This document shows positions 54,301-61,221 of a stretch of 64,000 bases of DNA, piece after piece; positions within the stretch are counted from its first letter, which is position 1; the number at the start of each line of letters is the position of its first letter. The stretch lies in NCBI RefSeq assembly GCF_014697025.1, contig NZ_JACJRC010000001.1, positions 682,001-746,000 of the forward strand, given 5' to 3'. The position numbers and the translations under genes were made by a program. Source of the stretch: Alkalinema sp. FACHB-956. Lineage in GTDB: Bacteria > Cyanobacteriota > Cyanobacteriia > Leptolyngbyales > Leptolyngbyaceae. The notes below the pieces were generated by a model that had not been told where the DNA came from, made no database searches, and saw only the letters and a program-made list of their open reading frames with translations.

Positions 54301-54980
54301 GCCGGAATTTTAGCGTTCTGCTGGGGTTGGATCACTCGATCGAGCCCTGCACGGATCCTCACCCTTTGGGGGATGAGATTGGCCTGCAAGTCCACACTGA
54401 ACTCGCCATTGCGGGCCATAACTTGAAATCCGGCCAAATCCGTGTCGTAATCAGCTCCGATGAACTTCCCGGCGGTGGTGGTCAGCGTCACCAAGGCATC
54501 TTGGCTGATGGGGGTGCCATTGGCATCCAGAATGCGACCTGTTAAGCTAACCCGCGATCGGCCATCGGCGGGAATCCGCGAATCACTGCTGGGCTTCAGT
54601 TCGATCTGACTGGGGGGCAGGACGGTGGGAATCGCCGGTGCCGTTGGCGAGCTGCTGGGTACGGCTATGGGTGGATCCAGTGGAGGGCTTTGGGCTAGCG
54701 TTGCTCCGGCTGCGATCGGTTCCGTTGCGATCGGTTCCGTTGCGATCGATTCTGTTGTGGGCTGTGCTGTATCGTCGCTGATGGGGGCCAGCAGAGCGGC
54801 GGGGTTGGAACTGCCCCAATTTGCCTGTGCTTCCTCCAGGGAGACAGGTGAAGCCGTCGTCGCTTCCGATTGAGAGCCCAGGGGTCGATCGGTGGCTTGG
54901 GTTTGACCGACGGCAGGTTTGCTGGCGAAGCTAAGTGCGAAGGTGCCTAGGAGGCTGATCAAAACGGTAGAAGCCTTCAT
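51315..54980 (-). CDS. Very large outer-membrane beta-barrel with N-terminal Ig-like domain
   Basis: 1221 aa with a signal peptide (MKASTVLISLLGTFALSFAS). A Pro/Thr/Ala-rich spacer with IATEPIATEPIA repeats is followed by a Big/Ig-like domain (about 130-230: SRIPADGRSRVSLTGRILDA, DALVTLTTTAGKFIG). Some 850 residues of alternating short beta strands then form a barrel, with many aromatic strand ends (NYNLGNLQATLMYGN, YDIDYD-type turns, LGLAYRDPNDDRFNALLRYE, NWDLVGEVRWIHQTQ, LRVAAGYSFGRTDDVDFDG). The Arg/Asp-rich strands and loops resemble TonB-dependent or usher-type barrels, but I see no plug domain. The C-terminus after the barrel is a Ser/Gln-rich tail with SQSL repeats. It overlaps both neighbours by 1 and 4 bases. 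Transport or secretion role inferred. Confidence 0.82.
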   Translation of the reverse strand: MKASTVLISLLGTFALSFASKPAVGQTQATDRPLGSQSEATTASPVSLEEAQANWGSSNPAALLAPISDDTAQPTTESIATEPIATEPIAAGATLAQSPPLDPPIAVPSSSPTAPAIPTVLPPSQIELKPSSDSRIPADGRSRVSLTGRILDANGTPISQDALVTLTTTAGKFIGADYDTDLAGFQVMARNGEFSVDLQANLIPQRVRIRAGLDRVIQPQQNAKIPAAKFSLPPSTPVEVYTSVEFITNLRPALVSGTLNLRIGAAGTNYYGSFRDFLRDDLTGTAVEANAAVFAIGTVGDWLFTGAYNSQRNLNETCSGTTSLFRADQFCDQVYPVYGDSSTVDFLTPSIDSVFLKFERTSPVPDAGSDYFMWGDYKTDEFSRPSQLFTATQRSLHGFKGNYNLGNLQATLMYGNNLQGFQRDTIAPNGTSGYYFLSRRLVLAGSENVFIETEELNRPGTVVKRLNLSRNRDYEIDYDRGALIFRKPVLQTEADLFGQTLVRRIVVTYQYDGGDNDTKLYAGRLQYNLARELGQESWLATSYLREDLGGQDFELYGADAQISLGKSSRIVAEFARSNNNSPFGYVSGSAYRVEAIAQFSPDIAARAYYKSVDEGFANNATFSFAPGQTRYGAEFAAKVSDSTQFQARVDREINYGIATQVRTVFESLFEPGVQAPPGSPVDNSLTTISAGVSQKFGTASLSLDWVNRTRDDRIANRLTEDSNQLVSRFTYPITDTLLFRVQNELSLGGQRDPLYPDRTTVGLDWKAFPGVTLRVAQQFLSGGDFARNSLTTFETLVDQKLSEDTTLTGRYSVLNGINGWSSQGAIGLQHQFKLSPGLRMNLAYERIFGDIFTYTGTGQQYAQPYAVGQNAASLGVTSGDSYSIGFEYTDNPNFKASARFEKRNSSEGNNMVISAAAVGKVSPALTVLGRFQQANYANQTIVGLGDTKNLKLGLAYRDPNDDRFNALLRYEYRENPDISPSTLLFGVGSGSKVHLGAVELIYAPSFRWEFYSKFALRSTTSYLARDLVGKNTTTLTQFRAGYKLGYNWDLVGEVRWIHQTQTSSDELGFLLEAGYYITPNLRVAAGYSFGRTDDVDFDGSRSRGGPYVALSVKLNDLFGFGRQRIAPKQQQESVVTQQPNAAFNVSEASFSPSSIVPLSPPLSQSLSQSLSQSLSQSLSQASPGQSIIPLSQSIQTQPKSLAIQHFSGLTRMEKLLAEGAR
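51445..51492 (+). repeat. 12-bp tandem repeat in the barrel gene tail
   Basis: Four units alternating GATAGTGATTGG and GACAGTGATTGG (first unit GATAGTGATTGA). On the coding strand they give repeated SQSL near the C-terminus. In frame and therefore tolerant of copy-number change. Confidence 0.9.
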
Positions 54981-55969
54981 TATCGTCCCTCCCCAAAGGT
55001 GGGTGTGACCGCAAAATTCATCCGTGCGAGGCCACCGGGAGCCAGGTTGACCATGCGGGAGGTGCTGTTGTTTTCGATGCGGTAGAGATTGGGGGCGATC
55101 GTATAACCGGGCAAACTGGTTAGATCCAGCGTGCCGACGTGGGTGCCCGCCAGAACTTGGCTGAGCGAGAATAAACCATTGCTATCGGTGGTGACGCGAT
55201 TACCGTCTTCCATGAACAGAACCGCATTGGGCACGCCCGGTTCTCCCGGCTGTTGCTGCCCGTCAAAGTTCTTATCCACAAAGACCCGACCAACGATCGT
55301 GCCGCAATCCGACAGAATCCCGCGCCGAATCTGGAGCTGGTGACTGGCCGTATTGCTGACATAGCGGCCTAGGGGATCGGTGCCTTCCGAAACAGCCAGG
55401 TTGCGACCATTGCCGCGTATGGCATCGGGGGTGACCAAGGCACCATAGACCAGCGATAGTGTTTGTTGCTGAGGAACGAGTGTTCCAGGATAGCGAAAGG
55501 TGACTACCCGACCGTTAACGGTTGTAGTGACATTCTCCAACGGCGTGAGGGGGCCGTTAGTATTACTGATGCCTGCCCGCACGGTATTGGGCAAAAATTG
55601 TAACCCTTGGGGTAACGTATCGGTGATTGTGATGTCATTGGCATTGGCGGAGCCCGTGTTGCGAATCAACAAGCGATAAATGACGGTATCGCCCGGTTCT
55701 GCCGCAACTCGATCGCCTGCTTTAATAATTTCTAAAGCAGGACGGTTGATGATGGAGACGATCGCAGGAACTTGAGTTGGGTTGGAATTAACGCCTACAG
55801 GACTAGGGCCATTCAGCGTTGTGCGAAAGTTAGCAGTGGCAGTGTTGTTGATAGTAATGGGTACTTCAGCAGTATGACTGGGTAACTCCCAATTCCCTAT
55901 CAAGAGGCTGATCAAAAGGCCAAAACCACAGAGCCACCATTTACCCAACGAATGCGTTGGAAAATTCAT
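54980..55969 (-). CDS. DUF11 / SdrD-B-like secreted protein
   Basis: 329 aa with a signal anchor or signal peptide (WWLCGFGLLISLLIG). A DUF11 domain (about 80-200) shows IIKAGDRVAAEPGDTVIYRL, IRNTGSANANDITITDTLPQ and GLQFLPNTVRAGI. An SdrD B-like domain (about 225-305) has VGRVFVDKNFDGQQQPGEPG and ALFMEDG/VTTDSNGLFSLSQV. Such domains form beta stalks in surface proteins, and DUF11 repeats are widespread in cyanobacterial surface proteins. It is the first gene of the envelope operon and overlaps the barrel gene by one base (TAATG). The 17-bp repeats at 56057-56090 lie 88 bases upstream of its start. Confidence 0.88.
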   Translation of the reverse strand: MNFPTHSLGKWWLCGFGLLISLLIGNWELPSHTAEVPITINNTATANFRTTLNGPSPVGVNSNPTQVPAIVSIINRPALEIIKAGDRVAAEPGDTVIYRLLIRNTGSANANDITITDTLPQGLQFLPNTVRAGISNTNGPLTPLENVTTTVNGRVVTFRYPGTLVPQQQTLSLVYGALVTPDAIRGNGRNLAVSEGTDPLGRYVSNTASHQLQIRRGILSDCGTIVGRVFVDKNFDGQQQPGEPGVPNAVLFMEDGNRVTTDSNGLFSLSQVLAGTHVGTLDLTSLPGYTIAPNLYRIENNSTSRMVNLAPGGLARMNFAVTPTFGEGR

Positions 55970-57110
55970 CGAAGATCACCCAATTAAAATGGTATAAACG
56001 CCCTGATTTAAAAGTTGTAAAGGAATGCACCCAATTTAAGAGAAGTTGAACCCCATTTAAGGTGATACTTAAGTTAAGGTAATACTTCAGTAGTAGATCG
56101 ATTGTCAGAGTCGGCAACAACAGCTCAGTCACAACAGTTTCAATAGTAAGTCACCATGGCTCATCCTAATAAATGACTGGTAAACTCTTGATTTGATTTC
56201 AGTGCTTCGAAACTGCCTCAGCGTCGAAAGCAAGGGGGCTGACCACTAAATTAAGAAATGGAGCAATGCAATTGAACAGTGAAATTGACAAGTAAAATTG
56301 ACGAGGGAAAATGGTTTAGGTCAGTGAAATTGACTGCCCAGATTGACTGCCTATTAAGTGAATAGCAATCAAATAAATAGCCCTGCCCTGCATGCTGAAT
56401 GATTTTCCTCCTAGTCTTGATAGACACTTATTGACTCTCTATTGTTCAAGATTACTGGATAATACGGATTTAGCACGAGCTTCATGGAACTTTCTTGCAA
56501 AATTTTACGGATAGTTTGATAAGTTTCTGTTGTGGATACGAACCCTCTGCCTGGGGCAAGATGACGGTTCTAAAGGTGATAGAAAATCAACTTTTTTCCC
56601 TCACTGAAGCTGATCTAGATCACGTTTGCTGAGTCTATGGCAGAAGTCTCGATCGTTCCCCTCAAGATTTAGCGGGTCTGCTCAGCCTTTCAGCAGGCTA
56701 AGACTGGAAACATTGTGAGTATTGTTTAAATTCTTTGCCTGTATCTATCTTTGTCTGCATCTATCCCAGTGATGATTGGGACTGGAGTGGGTCCGCAAGG
56801 GGAGGGGTGAGAGGAATACTGAGATGAAACGAGCGTGCTGTTGGGCAACCTAAAAACGGGGTGTGATTTCTTGGCTACATCCTGACGATGAATAGGGACT
56901 CACTTGGAATAGGAACTCACTTGGGGAGTAAATCTTAGGGGATAAATCTTGGGGGGTAAATTTTTGAATCCTTTCTCTGATGGCTGCGATCGCAGGAATT
57001 TCAGGGATGGGAGAGATTTGATGGGTGGAGAGTGCCCTGATTCAGTGATCTTTGGTTGATACTAGATTTAATCTCGTTCATCGCTGTTGTTTGGTGAAGT
57101 CTTTCCCTCT
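55970..57110. other. 1.14-kb noncoding region between divergent genes
   Basis: No gene recognised. It contains operator-like 17-bp repeats near the envelope operon and, around 56262-56360, a patch of irregular AATTGAC-type short repeats (for example GAAATTGACAAGTAAAATTG). The 57.1-kb kinase promoter should be at the right end. Large enough to hide a small RNA, but none is evident. Confidence 0.5.
56057..56090 (-). promoter_or_regulatory. Two 17-bp direct repeats with inverted arms upstream of the envelope operon (candidate operator)
   Basis: TTAAGGTGATACTTAAG and TTAAGGTAATACTTCAG follow each other without a gap. The first contains TTAAG...CTTAA inverted arms. They lie 88-121 bases upstream of the start of the operon, where a regulator could bind. 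A weaker relative (CCAATTTAAGAGAAGTT) lies at 56031-56047. Confidence 0.4.
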
Positions 57111-59651
57111 ATGGCTCAGTTGTCCCCTACTACGGCTTACTATCTGCGAAAACTATTACGCCAGAATTGGGAACGGCTGAGATCGATCGTGCGTCATGGG
57201 GCTGCATTGGAAGCGGATCCCCTGGGGGATTTAAACCAAGTCCTGGAAAGTCTCTACCTAGAGCCGGAGGAAGTGACCCGTGCTGTCCAGGAGTTAGAGC
57301 GCCTGACCCTGGCCCATCAGGCCCTTGCGGCCCGTCCGGGGGGGTATGGACTGGATCTGCAAAAGTTAGAAGCGCAAATTTTTTGGCTTTTAGGCTATAA
57401 ATTTCAATCCACCGTGAACCAGGGGCTGATCTTGATCATCACCGCTGACCCGGAGTCATTGCGCTCCTTGGCCCAGGCCCTAGTCCGGAAAGAGTACAGC
57501 GTTGAAATGATGAGCCAGAGTCTGACCCAAGCGATCGAACTCGTGCAAATGAAACGTCCGCGCTTGATTCTGACGGATATGACCCTTCCGGATAGTCGGG
57601 GGCATCAGATTTGTAAGCGCTTGCAGGATCTGGAGGCTGGGTGTGACATTCCCGTCATGGTCATAGGGGGGGCGCAGACGCTCTCGGAGAAGCTGCGGGC
57701 CTTGGAGGGTGGGGTCGTGGACTACCTAGTGCAGCCGCTTCAGCAGGAGGAAGTCTTGGCTCGGGTGGCCTATCACTTGAAAGTGAGTAACCTGTTGCGA
57801 ACGCTCACGGCCCAAAATCTTCAGTTTCATCAAGAGTTGCGGCAATCCCAGGAGGAAGGCAATACCTATCGGGCCATGTTTGAACAATCCGTGGATGGGA
57901 TGTTCCAGTCCTCCTGGGAGGGGCAATATCTACGGGTGAACTCCGCTTTAGCGCGCTTGTATGGCTATGACTCGCCGGAGGAATTATTGGCCACGGTGAC
58001 TAATATTCAGGAACAGCTCTATGTGCAGCCCGATCGACGGGAAGAGCTGATGGCTTACCTGAGTGTGCAGGATCAGGTGACGGAGTTTGAATCGCAAATT
58101 TACTGTAAGGATGGCTGCTGTATCTGGATTTCAGAAGATGTGCGAGCCGTGCGAGGTGAAGCGGGGCAGTTGCTGTTCCATGAAGGGGTTGTGCGGAATA
58201 TTGACGATCGCAAACGACTTGATCAGCGCCTTGCGCTCCAGCATCAAGTGACCCAAATGCTAGCAGCCAATCCCACGCAACATCAAGCCAATCAGTATCT
58301 CCTGACGGCGATCGCAACCTGTTTGGGCTGGCCCCTTGGCGAACTGTGGATGGTCGAGCCGGAGAATCACCAACTGCACTGTGTACAAACCTGGCAGCGC
58401 TCATCCGAGGGTGAAGTGGCTTTTCTGGCAGAAGCGCAAGTGTTGCATCTGTCTATAGGAGAAGGGTTTCCTGGCTGTGTGGCGGAAGGCAACGAGCCAA
58501 TTTGGGTGGCCGATGTGACGCAATTGCCCAAATTACGACGACTGGCCTTGGCGCGGCAGGCCAGCATTCAAAGTGCGGTGGGATTTCCCATTTTGCAGGG
58601 GCCGCAGGTTCTTGGGGTGGTGGCATTCTATGCCCAGGCTCTGGTGGAGTTGGATGCAAATCTGATGCAAATGGTGGCAACTATCGTCCAGCAATTTGGG
58701 CAATTCGTGGAACGCAAGCAAGCGGAAACGGCCCTGCGGCGATCGGAAATTCAGCTACGGCAGAAAACCCAACAACTGGAGACGACCCTGCGCCATCTGC
58801 AACAGACCCAAGTCAAACTGATTCAGCAGGAAAAAATGTCTAGCTTGGGGCAGTTGGTGGCTGGGATTTCCCATGAACTGAATAACCCCATCAGTTTTAT
58901 CTACAGCAATTTAGTCTATGCCGAAGACTATATCCAGGATTTAATATCCGTTGTCAAAATCTATCGATCGCATTACCCAGAATCAATCCCAGAATTAGCC
59001 GAGGCGGATGCCCTGGATATTAATTTTCTATTGCAGGACTTTCCTAAACTCCTCAAATCGATCCAAACGGGATCGCAGCGAATTCGTAATATTGTGTCTG
59101 CCCTGAGGAGTTTTGCGCGGTTGGATGAAGTGGGTGAGAAGCCGACCCAACTCAATCAGGCATTGGAAACGATTATGATGCTCTTGGGGGCGCGCTTAGC
59201 GGAAACGGCTCAGCGTCCGGCGATTCAAGTGGTGCGGCAGTATGATCCCGCCCTCCCGGTGGTGCCGTGCGATCCAGGCCAAATGAATCAGGTGTTAATG
59301 ATTTTGATCCTCAATGCGATCGAAGCGATCGATCGCTACTGGGTGGAGGAACGCCCCGATCGGGAACCCACGATCCGTCTTCAGACGGTGGCTCAAGGGA
59401 AAACACTCCAGGTTTGCATTGGGGATAATGGGCCAGGGATTCCGCCGGAACTGCACCAGCGGATTTTTGATCCCTTTTTTACTACTAAACCTGTGGGGCA
59501 AGGCACGGGGATGGGGCTCCCGATCGCCTACCAAATTCTGGAACATCACCACGGCAAGTTGGAATTTCAAAGTCAGTGGGGACAGGGGGCGGAGTTTATT
59601 GTGACGTTGCCGGTGGTGGAAGGAGGAGAGGGGGGAGTCGAGGAGGCATGA
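57111..59651 (+). CDS. Histidine kinase with degenerate receiver, PAS and GAF domains
   Basis: 846 aa from ATG 57111; a TTG 24 bases upstream is in frame. After a helical N-terminus (about 1-100) comes a receiver-like domain (about 107-227: LILIITADPESLRSLAQALV, RLILTDMTLPDSRGH). It keeps the phospho-acceptor Asp but has IGGAQ where the Thr/Ser should be and YLVQPL where the Lys (YLxKP) should be. PAS (about 255-375: FEQSVDGMFQSSWEGQYLRV) and GAF (about 395-540) domains are followed by a coiled coil. The kinase core has MSSLGQLVAGISHELNNP (His near 586) and GDNGPGIPPELHQRIFDPFF. Cytoplasmic. It shares the SFIYSN-type core with the kinases at 33-46 kb. Confidence 0.92.
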   Translation: MAQLSPTTAYYLRKLLRQNWERLRSIVRHGAALEADPLGDLNQVLESLYLEPEEVTRAVQELERLTLAHQALAARPGGYGLDLQKLEAQIFWLLGYKFQSTVNQGLILIITADPESLRSLAQALVRKEYSVEMMSQSLTQAIELVQMKRPRLILTDMTLPDSRGHQICKRLQDLEAGCDIPVMVIGGAQTLSEKLRALEGGVVDYLVQPLQQEEVLARVAYHLKVSNLLRTLTAQNLQFHQELRQSQEEGNTYRAMFEQSVDGMFQSSWEGQYLRVNSALARLYGYDSPEELLATVTNIQEQLYVQPDRREELMAYLSVQDQVTEFESQIYCKDGCCIWISEDVRAVRGEAGQLLFHEGVVRNIDDRKRLDQRLALQHQVTQMLAANPTQHQANQYLLTAIATCLGWPLGELWMVEPENHQLHCVQTWQRSSEGEVAFLAEAQVLHLSIGEGFPGCVAEGNEPIWVADVTQLPKLRRLALARQASIQSAVGFPILQGPQVLGVVAFYAQALVELDANLMQMVATIVQQFGQFVERKQAETALRRSEIQLRQKTQQLETTLRHLQQTQVKLIQQEKMSSLGQLVAGISHELNNPISFIYSNLVYAEDYIQDLISVVKIYRSHYPESIPELAEADALDINFLLQDFPKLLKSIQTGSQRIRNIVSALRSFARLDEVGEKPTQLNQALETIMMLLGARLAETAQRPAIQVVRQYDPALPVVPCDPGQMNQVLMILILNAIEAIDRYWVEERPDREPTIRLQTVAQGKTLQVCIGDNGPGIPPELHQRIFDPFFTTKPVGQGTGMGLPIAYQILEHHHGKLEFQSQWGQGAEFIVTLPVVEGGEGGVEEA

Positions 59652-59655
59652 TGGA

Positions 59656-59677
59656 GCCCTGAAGGGGCAATCAGGGC
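59656..59677 (+). terminator. Possible hairpin after the kinase gene
   Basis: GCCCTG-aaggggcaat-CAGGGC forms a 6-bp stem directly after the stop codon. It has no U-tract, so termination is uncertain. Confidence 0.3.
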
Positions 59678-59767
59678 ATAAATCGGGGGCTGCTTGGGGG
59701 ATAAACCGGGGCAATTATCGCGGAGGGTTGATGCAATCCATCCAAAAACGATTAGTTGTCACTTTCT

Positions 59768-59795
59768 GTTACAAATGTTAATATTGATTTACAAA
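59768..59795 (+). promoter_or_regulatory. HLR1-like element upstream of the high-light-inducible gene
   Basis: GTTACAAA, TTAATATT and TTTACAAA stand at an exact 10-bp period (59768, 59778, 59788). HLR1, the RpaB binding site in cyanobacterial light-stress promoters, is a pair of (G/T)TTACA(T/A)(T/A) half-sites separated by 2 bp. The outer two half-sites here match fully and the middle one is degenerate. It lies about 30-56 bases upstream of the HLIP start. Confidence 0.55.
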
Positions 59796-59823
59796 CTCGA
59801 TCCACGACTGGAGGATTTGGGAC

Positions 59824-59967
59824 ATGCAGAAGCAAGAATCAAAAATGGGTTTCACCGATTTTGCTGAGACTTGGAACGGTCGTTTGGCGATGCTGGGTCT
59901 GGCGATCGGGTTCGCGACTGAACTTTTGACAGGCCGGGGCATCTTGGCTCAACTAGGTCTGATGTAA
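59824..59967 (+). CDS. High-light-inducible protein (one-helix chlorophyll-binding, HLIP/SCP)
   Basis: 47 aa. ATG 59824 is preceded by GGAGG at 59810-59814, an ideal ribosome binding site. The sequence contains the chlorophyll-binding motif ETWNGRLAMLGLAIGFATEL (Glu-x-x-Asn-x-Arg-x-Ala-Met), in a single transmembrane helix, and ends GRGILAQLGLM. HLIPs bind chlorophyll and carotenoid and quench energy or assist photosystem II assembly in thylakoids, typically under high light. A strong terminator follows 75 bases later, so this is a monocistronic gene with its own HLR1-like box. Confidence 0.95.
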   Translation: MQKQESKMGFTDFAETWNGRLAMLGLAIGFATELLTGRGILAQLGLM

Positions 59968-60042
59968 GGTTGTGCCGGTTTCAGTCCGGATTTTAGAAAG
60001 CCTTTGGTTGAAACTCAAGAAAAGCCTACGTGATCTAATCAG

Positions 60043-60069
60043 CCTGGAGTGAATCGCTCCAGGTTTTTT
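60043..60069 (+). terminator. Rho-independent terminator of the HLIP gene
   Basis: CCTGGAG-tgaatcg-CTCCAGG is a perfect 7-bp stem followed directly by TTTTTT. It lies 75 bases after the HLIP stop codon. Confidence 0.92.
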
Positions 60070-60438
60070 GTTGTGGAGTGAGGGGTTGATTGGCTAAGGG
60101 ATTGTCCGATGAATTGGCTGCGGGATTGCCTGATGGATTGTCTGGTCGATTGCCAGGTTGATTGAGTTCAGGTTGATTGAGTCCAGCGATGGAACGGCTG
60201 GGGAAAAACTAAAACCCCGTCAAATTGCGACTGGCTTTGAAAAGAAGCAACAATTCGATCGGGGCGGGAGACGCAGTTAGGAGGTATCTTTACATTTACC
60301 CTAACGAAAAAATTGCTAATTTGGCGGATATTTAATAAGTTCTTAAGGGCTGGAGCCATTGATGGATCTACTGTTGGCTAGATTGAATAATCTATGGTAG
60401 AGGATGATGGCATCAGGTTGGGATGATGAGGTGACAGG
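60070..60438. other. 369-bp noncoding region with degenerate GATTG repeats
   Basis: 60084-60187 is made of irregular 10-15-base units around GGATTG/GGTTGATTGA, ending with a direct repeat CAGGTTGATTGAGT at 60154 and 60169. No gene. The right half carries the promoter of the VOC gene. Confidence 0.6.
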
Positions 60439-60831
60439 ATGATTCAAATCACACATTTTTTACATACTGCGATCGTGGTGACGGATTTGGCTCGATCGGA
60501 ACATTTTTATGGCACGGTGTTGGGCTTACCGAAGGTGGAGCGTAACCTCAAGTTTCCCGGTGCTTGGTATGAGATTGCGGGGATACAAATTCATTTAATG
60601 CAGGCAGCGGTTGTTGATGGAGCGCCGGAGCTGCCGGTGCGATCGATCCCCTGGGCCGAAAAGTGGGGACGGAATCCCCATTTGGCGCTGGCGGTGACGG
60701 ATTTGGCAGGGGTTAAAGCGACGCTCGATCGGGCAGGTTATGTCTATCAAATGAGTGCATCGGGACGACCGGCATTATTTGTGCAAGATCCGGATGGCCA
60801 TGTCATTGAGTTGGGAGAGGTGCAGAATTGA
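60439..60831 (+). CDS. VOC superfamily (glyoxalase/dioxygenase-like) protein
   Basis: 130 aa forming two beta-alpha-beta-beta-beta units. The first metal-ligand His is in ITHFLHTAIVVTDLARSEHF, and conserved positions follow in YGTVLGLPKVERN, IQIHLMQ, HLALAVTDLAG and the final FVQDPDGHVIELGEV with its metal-binding Glu. The layout matches VOC metalloenzymes of the glyoxalase I/fosfomycin-resistance type. The substrate cannot be told from the sequence, and no pathway genes surround it. It starts at ATG 60439 with GGATG-like context only. Confidence 0.88.
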   Translation: MIQITHFLHTAIVVTDLARSEHFYGTVLGLPKVERNLKFPGAWYEIAGIQIHLMQAAVVDGAPELPVRSIPWAEKWGRNPHLALAVTDLAGVKATLDRAGYVYQMSASGRPALFVQDPDGHVIELGEVQN

Positions 60832-60936
60832 AGGTAGAGAGATTCCTCATGATTGTTAGGTGCAACAGTTAAAGTTAAGATGCGGGTTAAAATTTGAGGG
60901 CTATGATGCAGCGATGTCCATTTCCAGGGGCGCACT

Positions 60937-61161
60937 ATGCAAGTCACGTTGAATCTCGATGAAGCTTTAATGAATGAAGCTCTACAACTGACGCAATTAA
61001 TGACGGAGGAGCTATTGAACTTAGCGTTGAAAGAGCTTGTGAAATCCCGCCGCAAGAAAAATCTACTGGATCTTGCAGGACAAATTCAGTTTTGCTCCGA
61101 CTTTGACCACAAAGCTTTATGCGAAATAAGCCATCCTGCTGATGGATCTTCTGTGTGGAAT
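60937..61161 (+). CDS. VapB-family antitoxin, orphan; reading frame runs into a vapC remnant
   Basis: 74 aa. MQVTLNLDEALMNEALQLTQ, then LLNLALKELVKSRRKKNLLD and LAGQIQFCSDFDHKAL, match VapB-type (DUF2191) antitoxins, which dimerise through a ribbon-helix-helix or AbrB-like N-terminus and neutralise PIN-domain VapC toxins. The family normally ends right after DYDYKALR. Here the frame goes on as CEISHPADGSSVWN. That tail looks like the start of VapC (LVDTSVWI) read through. No PIN toxin follows, so the antitoxin stands alone. Confidence 0.8.
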
Positions 61162-61170
61162 TAGGGTGGG
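61135..61170 (+). pseudogene. Remnant of the 5' end of vapC
   Basis: CTGCTGATGGATCTTCTGTG followed by TGGAATTAGG can be read as L-L-M/V-D-T-S-V-W-I-R, the PIN toxin start with its first catalytic Asp, if one base is missing after GAT and one extra A is present after TGG. Both frames are otherwise broken. Nothing further of a PIN domain is visible before the recombinase gene 50 bases later. Confidence 0.45.
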
Positions 61171-61221
61171 GAGGCTGGAGCATTCTGGGTTAATGGGAGA
61201 GGTGGATAGTGGTGGAAATCG

